Assembly: GCF_004028155.1 (NCBI RefSeq)
Contig: NZ_SBII01000002.1
Span: forward strand, 310,001-374,000
DNA length: 64,000 nucleotides
Direction: 5' to 3'
Source of the DNA: Flavobacterium cerinum
Lineage (GTDB): Bacteria; Bacteroidota; Bacteroidia; Flavobacteriales; Flavobacteriaceae
Numbering within the stretch: the first letter of the stretch is position 1; each line of letters opens with the position of its first letter. Positions 32,968 to 39,428 of this stretch are shown here, one piece after another. The position numbers and the translations under genes are program-made. The notes beneath the pieces are model-generated. The model was not told the origin of the DNA. It saw only the letters and a list, made by a program, of their open reading frames with translations, and made no database searches.

Positions 32968-32999
32968 TTGACCAATGGTATCTTTAAATTGACTAAAGG
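32968..32999 (-). promoter_or_regulatory. LytTR-type operator upstream of kinase operon, 21-bp period
   Basis: Read on the minus strand, CCTTTAGTCAA (32989-32999) is followed exactly 21 bp later by CCATTGGTCAA (32968-32978). The second unit is identical to one in the DUF6268 operator. A -7-like TATTTTTTG (one base too long) starts 3 bases downstream. This implies autoregulation of the LytS/LytTR operon. Confidence 0.75.
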
Positions 33000-33014
33000 T
33001 TGAGTTATCGTTAA

Positions 33015-33046
33015 TTGCAAACAGATCATAATTATTAATAAGTTTG
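33015..33046 (+). promoter_or_regulatory. Full promoter TTG-N21-TAAGTTTG for broken GNAT gene
   Basis: TTG at 33015-33017 and TAAGTTTG at 33039-33046 with 21 bases between, 34 bases before the ATG at 33081. The promoter still looks intact although the gene is interrupted. Confidence 0.6.
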
Positions 33047-33080
33047 TGCTTACTACCCCAATAAGTCACAAATAAAACCA

Positions 33081-33620
33081 ATGGCAGAAATTACTTTTTA
33101 AGGACTAAATGAGAATGAGATAGACAAAATTGCTCTGTTAGACAGGAGTGAAGAAATATATGAATTATACGAACATCATAGAGGCACTTTAATTTTAAAA
33201 CCACATAGAGAGACAGTTACTCAATTTGATGAGGTTGAACTTGAGGAAATAATCATTCGACAGAAGAAAATTAAAAAAGACGGTGGGTGTATAATAGGAG
33301 CTTTTGATCAGGACGAGTTAGTTGGAGTGGCTTCGGTGGAAAAAGAAAAGAGAGGTACTAGTTCCAGCTATTGCAAGATGGATATACTTTATGTGAGTAG
33401 AAACTACAGGGAAATGAAACTAGGGTATAAACTGCTTGAAAAATGTAAAAAAGGGGCAAAAGGATTTGGAGTTCAAAAATTATATATTTCTGCTACTCCA
33501 ACAAAAAACACAGTTGATTTTTATTTGAGGAACGGCGCAGTTCCAGTAACAGAATTAGATGCAGAACTTTACAAAATAGAACCGGATGATATTTATTTAG
33601 AGATTTCTATTTATGACTAG
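33081..33620 (+). pseudogene. GNAT acetyltransferase gene interrupted by a stop at codon 7
   Basis: Reading from the ATG at 33081 gives MAEITF, then TAA at 33099-33101, then an uninterrupted frame to the TAG at 33620: about 180 codons in all. The part after the stop continues a normal GNAT: GLNENEIDKIALLDRSEEIY near the start, an LVGVASVEKE strand, MDILYVSRNYREMKLGYKLL around the acetyl-CoA loop, and YLRNGAVPVTE. No ATG occurs in frame until well inside the fold; the first alternative start is a GTG at 33327, which would remove half the domain. So this is a recent nonsense pseudogene or a recoded gene. Confidence 0.8.
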
Positions 33621-33622
33621 AA

Positions 33623-33638
33623 CCGGATTTTAATCCGG
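33623..33638. terminator. Bidirectional hairpin between convergent GNAT genes
   Basis: Perfect palindrome CCGGATTTTAATCCGG overlapping the end of the minus-strand gene; no strong T tract, so moderate confidence as a terminator. Confidence 0.5.
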
Positions 33639-34271
33639 AATTACAACTGATGTATAAAGACTATAAACTTTCCAGCCTAAAGATTCATATAATGATTTAC
33701 CCTCTTCTGTTGCGACCAAAAAGTTGTTGGAAATACCTTTTGATAAAGCAATTTTTTCAAGTTCCTTCATCAAAAAAGTTGCCAATCCTTTTCGTTTGTG
33801 ATTACTTTCAGTTAAAATTCGGTCATAAACAGCTAAATCATCAACAAGAACAACACGGCCAATTGAAGCTAATTCGCCGGTTAGGGTAACAATTCGGATA
33901 ACAGAAGTTGAATTATATTCAGCTAATTCTAATCTATAATCAGTGCTCAAACTTACATTTCGAGCATTCATCGGATGAAAACAAGCCAGCATATAACCCT
34001 GTGGCTGAATGATCCATTTTTCAGGTATCACGCTCTTTAACTTATCTGGAGAGGTGCAAACCTTTAAAAAGATCCAGGGTTCATGAATTGATTTAGATAA
34101 CTGAATGAGATCATCATTAAGCTCAGGAAAAACATAACGGGTTCTTTGCTTTTCGAAACCTACATCAACTTTAAATCCAGACTTGTATTTGATGGGCAGA
34201 GGTAATTCTCTGGACAAAGTCCAACCTTTAAGCCATTTTTCTATGATTTCAGAAGAAACGTTCTTTTCCAT
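33630..34271 (-). CDS. GNAT-family acetyltransferase
   Basis: A 213-aa protein whose C-terminal half (about 105-213) is a GNAT fold: STSVIRIVTLTGELASIGRV, the acetyl-CoA loop HKRKGLATFLMKELE, and SLYESLGWKVY. The N-terminal 100 residues (with YVFPELNDDLIQL and EPWIFLKV) form an additional domain also found in a group of Bacteroidota and Bacillota GNATs. Convergent with the broken GNAT gene; the two are only distantly related. Substrate unknown. Confidence 0.85.
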   Translation of the reverse strand: MEKNVSSEIIEKWLKGWTLSRELPLPIKYKSGFKVDVGFEKQRTRYVFPELNDDLIQLSKSIHEPWIFLKVCTSPDKLKSVIPEKWIIQPQGYMLACFHPMNARNVSLSTDYRLELAEYNSTSVIRIVTLTGELASIGRVVLVDDLAVYDRILTESNHKRKGLATFLMKELEKIALSKGISNNFLVATEEGKSLYESLGWKVYSLYTSVVIPD

Positions 34272-34351
34272 TATGCTAAGAAATTAAAATTTATAGAATA
34301 ATCAATAAGCAAAACTATCGGACAAATAATTGATAATCATTTAAGCTTCTA

Positions 34352-35356
34352 TTAATTCTTCGTTATTGCTTTTGTTTCATGATATTCAATCCAGGATTTT
34401 ATTCTTCCTACGAAGAGGATCTTTAAATAATTTTCAGTTAGAAAGATATTGGACCAGTCAAACCTACTGGACTGAACACCCAGGTAATAAATCCAAAGAG
34501 CTACGCCCGCTTTAGGGATCAATTGTAATTCATTTGCAGATAGATTTCTTATACTTTGGTAACCATTTAAAAAACTTTGAACTTTACGTTCGTACTCTTC
34601 TTTATTGGCTTCAATATGGAAAAGCTGCTTGCAAAAATAAGCTACATCAAAAATCAACCAGCAATTTCCGCAAAAGTCAAAATCAAATAATGTTACTTCA
34701 TTTTTTACTGTAACATTCATATTGTCATACCAAATATCCATGTGAACAATGCCTTTAGGAATAGAATTTAAATCAGCTTTTTCGAAGAAAGGGCTAAGCT
34801 CTTCAATTTGCTGTTTTATGAATCTCATTTCGGGCAGTTCCTCAGAAAAATATGCAGTCGCATATTTATAAGGTAATTTAAGCAGTGTTTCAGTATTGTA
34901 CTGTACACGGTCACTTTTTTGATTAACGGTAATGTTGTGGAATTTAGCCATAAGCGAACCTATAGAAAAACAGGTTTCTTTGTCCATAATTCTTATTTTA
35001 TCACCTTCGGCAAATGAAAAAAGGAGGGCATAGCGTGTTCCTTCGGGAGCGTTAATGGTCTGAATAAAATTATTGTTTATGTCGGCTATCGGGTAGGAAA
35101 CACCAATGCCGTTTTCTTTTAATGTATTCAATAGATTAATTTCCTCAAGAATATCAGACTCTGATCGCCAGTTATGACTGTAAACTCTTAAGACATATTT
35201 ATTTGTACTGCCTGTAATGAAGTAGGTGTGATTAATTCCCGTTCTAAAAAGGGTACAAGTACAGTCTTCATTTAAGTTATATTTTTCTTTAGTAAATTGC
35301 CCTAATTCTTTAGCAGAAAGTGTAGAAGTTATAACGGGGAAGGAGGTAACTTTCAT
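34352..35356 (-). CDS. Aminoglycoside phosphotransferase/choline-kinase-fold protein
   Basis: A 334-aa protein kinase-like-fold phosphotransferase (APH family, PF01636). The catalytic loop GIVHMDIWYDNM has Asp and Asn in the expected places, followed by LFDFDFCG with the metal-binding Asp. The N-lobe shows TYFITGSTNKYVLRVYS. These features fit homoserine-kinase-II or fructosamine-kinase-like members as well as aminoglycoside kinases, so drug resistance cannot be inferred. Minus-strand gene between GNAT and MBL-fold genes. Confidence 0.83.
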   Translation of the reverse strand: MKVTSFPVITSTLSAKELGQFTKEKYNLNEDCTCTLFRTGINHTYFITGSTNKYVLRVYSHNWRSESDILEEINLLNTLKENGIGVSYPIADINNNFIQTINAPEGTRYALLFSFAEGDKIRIMDKETCFSIGSLMAKFHNITVNQKSDRVQYNTETLLKLPYKYATAYFSEELPEMRFIKQQIEELSPFFEKADLNSIPKGIVHMDIWYDNMNVTVKNEVTLFDFDFCGNCWLIFDVAYFCKQLFHIEANKEEYERKVQSFLNGYQSIRNLSANELQLIPKAGVALWIYYLGVQSSRFDWSNIFLTENYLKILFVGRIKSWIEYHETKAITKN

Positions 35357-35449
35357 TATAAATGTTTTTAATTAGCTTATTTATCCAAAGGTATTAATTA
35401 CTTATCCAACGAAATACTAATAGATGTCCGTTGAATAAGTAATGTAAAT

Positions 35450-36289
35450 TTAACGGGAAAGAGTGATTACTTGTCCATCCTTGGGAATTATCAATTTGTC
35501 TATCCCGATATTGAATTTGGCAGCTTTTTGGCTTAAAGAGCTCCTGGTTGTTCGACAATGATCCAGCGCATCCATGTGTACTGCTATAACTTTCGCCTTA
35601 CCACTCTCTCTTATTAAAGCCATTGTCTGCTCTTCGTTCATAATGATTGGTGTATTTTCATAACCTTTGATAAGCGCTCCTCCAGAATTAACAATAATAT
35701 AGTCAGGATCAAACTTTTTGATATTCTTTTTAATATCATCTGTCCAGATGGCGTCTCCAACAATATACACTGTCGGTTGGTTCTTTGCTTTTAATATAAA
35801 CCCGGACGTCTTGCCCATCATCTTCAATACCTCACCAGTTCCATGCTGTGCTTCTACCCGATGAATGCTTATATCATTCCATAGTGTATTGTCTTCTAAA
35901 GCAGCTGCATTACTAAAACCTTCCTTTTCAAAGAAAGTCTTATCTGCCGGTTGGTTTATCAATTTTATGGATTTATCTAGGATTTTGCTTGCAGCCTCAT
36001 CAAAGTGGTCAGCATGTGCATGTGTCACTAAGACCAAATCAACATCTTTAACGATTTCATTTACTGATAGTGTTAGATCAACTGTGGGATTTGTTTGGAT
36101 TCCAGCCCAAGACTCTATTGCTCCTTTTGGAGACAGCATTGGATCGACCAAGATCTTTTTTCCTCCATACTCAATGATTAATGTTGCATTTCTGACTAAC
36201 TGAAGAGTCGGTTTTGTGTTTGGATTAGTTTGAGCAAAGGATAAGGCAGTAGACAGCGTAATCGCTAATGCTAAAAGTACTTTTTTCAT
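35450..36289 (-). CDS. Exported MBL-fold metallohydrolase (UlaG-like)
   Basis: A 279-aa protein with signal peptide MKKVLLALAITLSTALSFAQ. Metallo-beta-lactamase-fold motif VTHAHADHFDEAA (HxHxDH), later VEAQHGTG, YIVGDAIW and AVHMDALDHC supply further metal ligands. This pattern fits the UlaG-like lactonase/hydrolase group, not true beta-lactamases. It is divergent from an AraC regulator at 36503, which may control it. Substrate unknown. Confidence 0.85.
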   Translation of the reverse strand: MKKVLLALAITLSTALSFAQTNPNTKPTLQLVRNATLIIEYGGKKILVDPMLSPKGAIESWAGIQTNPTVDLTLSVNEIVKDVDLVLVTHAHADHFDEAASKILDKSIKLINQPADKTFFEKEGFSNAAALEDNTLWNDISIHRVEAQHGTGEVLKMMGKTSGFILKAKNQPTVYIVGDAIWTDDIKKNIKKFDPDYIIVNSGGALIKGYENTPIIMNEEQTMALIRESGKAKVIAVHMDALDHCRTTRSSLSQKAAKFNIGIDKLIIPKDGQVITLSR

Positions 36290-36502
36290 AAATTTCTTTT
36301 TTCATTTAATAATATTTCACGCTCCTTTATTAAGATTTTTGGAGTAATGAGTTCGTTACAAAGGTCGTTGCAGAGAATTATTTTTAAAGTATCAAACGCT
36401 TACTAATTACTACCATTTTGATAACAGGGTTGTTGTTGTAGGATTGTCAGTAATAGATTTTTAATGTATATATTCACTAACTTCGTGTACTAAAAGTAAA
36501 AC

Positions 36503-37390
36503 ATGAAAACGATTAAATTTCATAAGACTGAATGTGGCGTTGATTTTCTGTTAAATGTGTTAACAGAAAAAGATATTGATTATACAGATACAGGCACTTT
36601 TGATACCGACTATTTCGAGATTTTATTTTTTAAAGAAGCAAGGGGTATATTAATTTTAAACCAGCAAGAAATTGAGTTGAAAGCTGGTTCGATTATCTTT
36701 ATTTCACCGTTTCAAAAGCGAAACTGGAGATTGGACTCCGACAATCTTCAGGTTACTTCTTTGGTTTTTCAAGAAGCCTTTTTAAATGATTTTTTCGCAG
36801 ATAAATTATTTACTTACCGCTTATTGTACTTTTATCAGTTGGTACATCCTTTAGAAATGAATGTTGATAAGGATGAAATGCTAAAATACTGTAACCTGTT
36901 GACAGAGATCAAAATGGAGCTATTGAATAGTGAAACCGATAGTGTACATATTATTCGCTCATTATTATACTATTTGCTACAGACACTGAACCGCCGATAT
37001 GCAAATCAACATGTACTGTCTTTGAAGAAATCAGGGAATAACTTTGCTTTTCTTTTTAAGAACTTAATGGAGATTCACATCAAGGAGAAGCAGCGCATCG
37101 GTGATTATGCTGAAATGTTGGGCATTAGCAGAATTACATTAAACAAAGCCATCAAAGTCCAGTTCAGTACTACAGCTACTCAATTGTTAAAACAACGTCT
37201 TCTCTTTGAAATACAAAACTTGCTTCTTCATTCGAACAAAACTATTAATGAGATTGCTTACGAACTTAATTTTTCTGAACCGAACCATATGATGAGATTC
37301 TTTAAGACTCAAACAAGTCAAACCCCAACTGAGTTCATCAACAGTATGACTAAGACTCACATAAAAACAGAGACAAATCCTATCAATTAA
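36503..37390 (+). CDS. AraC-family transcriptional regulator
   Basis: A 295-aa regulator: an N-terminal cupin-like sensing domain (about 20-110, with ILILNQQEIELKAGSIIFISP) and a C-terminal AraC HTH domain (about 190-285) with two helix-turn-helix units: IGDYAEMLGISRITLNKAIK and TINEIAYELNFSEPNHMMRFF. The ending QTPTEFI is typical. It is divergent from the exported MBL-fold gene, 213 bases apart, a common regulator-target arrangement. Effector unknown. Confidence 0.9.
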   Translation: MKTIKFHKTECGVDFLLNVLTEKDIDYTDTGTFDTDYFEILFFKEARGILILNQQEIELKAGSIIFISPFQKRNWRLDSDNLQVTSLVFQEAFLNDFFADKLFTYRLLYFYQLVHPLEMNVDKDEMLKYCNLLTEIKMELLNSETDSVHIIRSLLYYLLQTLNRRYANQHVLSLKKSGNNFAFLFKNLMEIHIKEKQRIGDYAEMLGISRITLNKAIKVQFSTTATQLLKQRLLFEIQNLLLHSNKTINEIAYELNFSEPNHMMRFFKTQTSQTPTEFINSMTKTHIKTETNPIN

Positions 37391-37441
37391 TGACAAATGC
37401 GTAAAGTAAATACCTTCGAAATTACTGTACATTAATTTGAC

Positions 37442-37491
37442 TAGTATAATATCTTGATTTTGTTCTGCTATAATATATATTCTGAAAACAT
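37442..37491 (-). pseudogene. Relic of a GIY-YIG nuclease gene 5' end
   Basis: Read on the minus strand this stretch starts MFSEYIL then a stop, and aligns at DNA level with the first 50 bases of the intact GIY-YIG gene at 38885-39127 (shared TGATTTTGTT and TCTGAAAACAT-like blocks; roughly 80-85 percent by eye). The rest of the gene is gone. Suggests an older copy of the same element inserted or duplicated here. Confidence 0.6.
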
Positions 37492-37516
37492 AGTATTGTT
37501 TTTCATGAGGTCAAAA

Positions 37517-37542
37517 AAATCTGGACATTACAGTCCAGATTT
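37517..37542 (-). terminator. Terminator for WG-repeat gene
   Basis: Perfect 10-bp stem AAATCTGGAC / GTCCAGATTT, 6-base loop, T run on the minus strand. Confidence 0.8.
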
Positions 37543-37603
37543 GAATCTCATTGTAAACTTAATAAGAGTACCTTTTTATAGATTACTCTTCATCTAGTCT
37601 AAA

Positions 37604-38074
37604 TTATTTAGCATTGTGCTTTTTGTATATCTCCTTGAAATTTTTCTTGATTTCATCCATTTTATATGTTGTAGGAACTATTTCTTTACCGTTTTTGTTG
37701 ATAAAGCCGTAAGCATCTGACCTTGATTTTACCAATGCCCAGTCTTTATTGTATTCTCCAAATTTTTCAATTTTAGAATAGATTGGTTCTACAATTACTT
37801 TTCCGTTTTTATCAATAAAACCATAAGTGTCTGATATTGATTTTACCAATGCCCAGTCTTTGTTGTATTCTCCAAATTTTTCAATTTTAGAATATATCGG
37901 CTGTACAATTACTTTTCCGTTTTTATCAATAAAGCCATACGTATTGCTTATTGTTTTTACAAGTGACCAGTCTTTATTGTATTCATTTAGTTTATAAACT
38001 TTTTTATAGCCGGTTTGTGCAAGAGCAGAGAAACTCATCGCCATAAATAAAAAAAGTAAAATTTTTGATCTCAT
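37604..38074 (-). CDS. Exported WG-repeat protein
   Basis: A 156-aa protein with signal peptide MRSKILLFLFMAMSFSALA followed by three WG repeats (YGFIDKNGKVIV, then PIYSKIEKFGEYNKDWALVK). Units one and two are nearly identical and 38 residues long; the third has drifted (YGFINKNGKEIVPTTY). WG repeats form beta-rich modules of unknown binding function, usually in surface or periplasmic proteins of Bacteroidota and Bacillota. Most such proteins have more repeats, so this is a short form. Terminator at 37517-37542. Confidence 0.88.
   Translation of the reverse strand: MRSKILLFLFMAMSFSALAQTGYKKVYKLNEYNKDWSLVKTISNTYGFIDKNGKVIVQPIYSKIEKFGEYNKDWALVKSISDTYGFIDKNGKVIVEPIYSKIEKFGEYNKDWALVKSRSDAYGFINKNGKEIVPTTYKMDEIKKNFKEIYKKHNAK
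37731..37992 (-). repeat. 114-bp tandem repeat inside WG gene
   Basis: Equivalent positions recur at 37731, 37845 and 37959, an exact 114-bp period equal to 38 codons. The first two units are nearly identical at DNA level; the third is partial and diverged. Confidence 0.85.
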
Positions 38075-38214
38075 GATTTAAATATTAAAAAATTCTAAAT
38101 TAGAATGGAAACTCGATACAAGACCCGAATTTTCTGAGTGTATAAGATTCAAATTTATTGTTTTTTTCTTACAATTTGTATTCAAATATTATTTTATTGA
38201 GTTAGTTTAATTTA

Positions 38215-38222
38215 TATGTTTG
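38215..38222 (+). promoter_or_regulatory. -7 box for GNAT gene
   Basis: TATGTTTG, 31 bases before the ATG at 38254; a TTG lies 15 bases upstream, slightly short spacing. Confidence 0.45.
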
Positions 38223-38253
38223 TAAAATAAGTATACACAGATATCAACATAAA

Positions 38254-38763
38254 ATGAAGTTACCCCCTTATAGCATTTTCCCCAATATCACTGGCGATAA
38301 AGTCTTTTTACGACAAATTGAGACGAATGACATCAGTGATATTATAGAAATATCGTTTTATGATGCTATTCAGGCAACGACAGAGGAAGAGGCGATAGAA
38401 ATGCAGGATAAGATTAACAAAGACTATACTGACGGTAGTTCCATTCACTGGGGTATTGCAGATAGTACAACTAATAAAATTGTAGGAACCTGTGGTTACT
38501 ATCGTGGATTAGACAACGGAGCAGGTGAGCTTGGATTTGTTTTATTACCTCAACATCGAGGAAAAGGTTTTATGACCGCAGCAGTTGCTTTGGCAGTAGA
38601 TTTCGGAATAAATACAATTGGACTAAAACGTATTTGGGCTGAAACAACTCAAGACAATGAGAGTGCAATAAAAGTTCTTGAACGTCTTCATTTCTGTAAA
38701 ACTGCAAATCTGGAGGATAGTGGTGTTGAATATGATTATATATGTAATAAAATATCGGGCTAG
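38254..38763 (+). CDS. GNAT acetyltransferase, RimJ/RimL-like
   Basis: A 169-aa GNAT of the RimJ/RimL type: GDKVFLRQIETNDI at the start, AGELGFVLLPQHRGKGFMTAA as the acetyl-CoA loop, IGLKRIWAETTQDNESAIKVLERLHF toward the end. Such enzymes acetylate N-terminal amines of ribosomal proteins or small molecules. Plus-strand gene whose 3' end faces the tRNA-fragment element on the minus strand. Confidence 0.88.
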   Translation: MKLPPYSIFPNITGDKVFLRQIETNDISDIIEISFYDAIQATTEEEAIEMQDKINKDYTDGSSIHWGIADSTTNKIVGTCGYYRGLDNGAGELGFVLLPQHRGKGFMTAAVALAVDFGINTIGLKRIWAETTQDNESAIKVLERLHFCKTANLEDSGVEYDYICNKISG

Positions 38764-38777
38764 AAATGTATGGATAT

Positions 38778-38840
38778 AAAAAAAGCTGAACAGAAATGTT
38801 CAGCTTTTTGTCGGGGTGGCAGGATTCGAACCTGCGACCT
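38778..38840. repeat. 63-bp direct repeat, copy A (terminator plus tRNA 3' part)
   Basis: Identical to copy B at 39153-39215 except for four bases in the hairpin loop, which read GAAA here and TTTC there, i.e. exact reverse complements. It contains a terminator hairpin (GCTGAACA arms) and the T arm and acceptor 3' strand of a tRNA. Confidence 0.85.
38785..38810. terminator. Terminator hairpin in repeat A
   Basis: Arms GCTGAACA / TGTTCAGC with GAAA loop and flanking A/T runs; usable in both directions, for the GNAT gene (+) and the tRNA fragment (-). Confidence 0.75.
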
Positions 38841-38880
38841 TCCCGCTTCAAGCGGGACGTGATAACCGTATTACCTAGAA
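38811..38880 (-). pseudogene. tRNA-like fragment lacking the 5' acceptor strand
   Basis: On the minus strand a D-arm-like part, an anticodon arm TCCCG-CTTGAAG-CGGGA, a short variable loop, the T arm and the acceptor 3' strand CACCCCG are present. The matching 5' strand CGGGGTG is missing and replaced by sequence from the GIY-YIG 3' end. The loop centre reads TGA, but a serine tRNA would need a long variable arm. The 3' 29 bases equal those of tRNA-Pro nearby. It is a chimeric or broken tRNA, probably non-functional. Confidence 0.7.
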
Positions 38881-38884
38881 TAAA

Positions 38885-39127
38885 TTATAGATATCCAATA
38901 TCTTCAAGATATCTTTTTATACCTCTCTTTTTTATTTTAGTTTCTAAAAACATAGCTTCTGTTCGTGTTGAAACTTGGATAGTGTATAATACTTCCCATC
39001 GTATTCCATATTTTGTTGAAGTTACTTGTGCTGAGTTGTGTCTGTTTAACCGATTTTGTAGATCATTAGTTTGCCCCACATAATACTTTGATTTTGTTTC
39101 ACTATATAATATGTACACTGAAAACAT
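38885..39127 (-). CDS. Small GIY-YIG nuclease-domain protein
   Basis: An 80-aa protein that is essentially one GIY-YIG domain: MFSVYILYSE and KYYVGQTNDL give the two signature strands, followed by RLNRHN and FLETKIKKRG. The catalytic Tyr and Arg positions are present and the Glu-containing helix (TEAMFLETKIKKR) follows. The ATG at 39127 is used; the frame further upstream only translates tRNA sequence. It lies between an intact tRNA-Pro and a tRNA fragment, bounded by 63-bp direct repeats, which suggests a small mobile or tRNA-associated element. Confidence 0.85.
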   Translation of the reverse strand: MFSVYILYSETKSKYYVGQTNDLQNRLNRHNSAQVTSTKYGIRWEVLYTIQVSTRTEAMFLETKIKKRGIKRYLEDIGYL

Positions 39128-39152
39128 AATATTACTTTTATAAGTATAAAAT

Positions 39153-39215
39153 AAAAAAAGCTGAACATTTCTGTTCAGCTTTTTGTCGGGGTGGCAGGAT
39201 TCGAACCTGCGACCT
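39153..39215. repeat. 63-bp direct repeat, copy B
   Basis: See copy A at 38778; the copies are 375 bp apart and flank the GIY-YIG gene. Confidence 0.85.
39160..39185 (-). terminator. Terminator after tRNA-Pro
   Basis: Arms GCTGAACA / TGTTCAGC, TTTC loop, T run on the minus strand directly after the tRNA. Confidence 0.8.
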
Positions 39216-39260
39216 CCTGGTCCCAAACCAGGCGCGATAACCGGGCTACGCTACACCCCG
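39186..39260 (-). tRNA. tRNA-Pro (anticodon TGG)
   Basis: 75 bases with a full cloverleaf: acceptor CGGGGTG / CACCCCG, D arm, anticodon stem CCTGG / CCAGG with loop TTTGGGA (anticodon TGG), T arm GCAGG-TTCGAAT-CCTGC, discriminator A. CCA is not encoded. It reads CCN proline codons, mainly CCA and CCG. Confidence 0.95.
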
Positions 39261-39390
39261 AATAAGAGCATTTCTGCGTTTTAGTGGTGCAAATATACTA
39301 CTTATTTTTACTTCTCAAAACGATAAACGTTTTTTATTTATTAATAGCCAAAACTGATGGAGAAGTATAGTTATTTTTTCAATTAAAACT

Positions 39391-39398
39391 TACATTTG
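39391..39398 (+). promoter_or_regulatory. -7 box for trxB
   Basis: TACATTTG, 30 bases before the ATG at 39429. Confidence 0.5.
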
Positions 39399-39428
39399 CA
39401 ACACTAATTTAATTACTGTAATAAAGTT

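Noticed and set aside
33327..33620. A real 97-aa acetyltransferase starting at the GTG at 33327
   Set aside because: It would lack the first half of the GNAT fold, and the upstream codons clearly continue the same domain.
34352..35356. Aminoglycoside resistance gene
   Set aside because: The kinase-fold motifs are shared with many metabolic kinases; nothing specific points to drug modification.
38811..38880. Functional tRNA-Ser(TGA) or suppressor tRNA
   Set aside because: No 5' acceptor strand, no long variable arm, and the 3' half is copied from tRNA-Pro.
38885..39226. Longer version of the GIY-YIG protein (113 codons) containing RRFESCHPD
   Set aside because: The extra N-terminus is only translated tRNA-Pro and terminator sequence; the gene starts at 39127.
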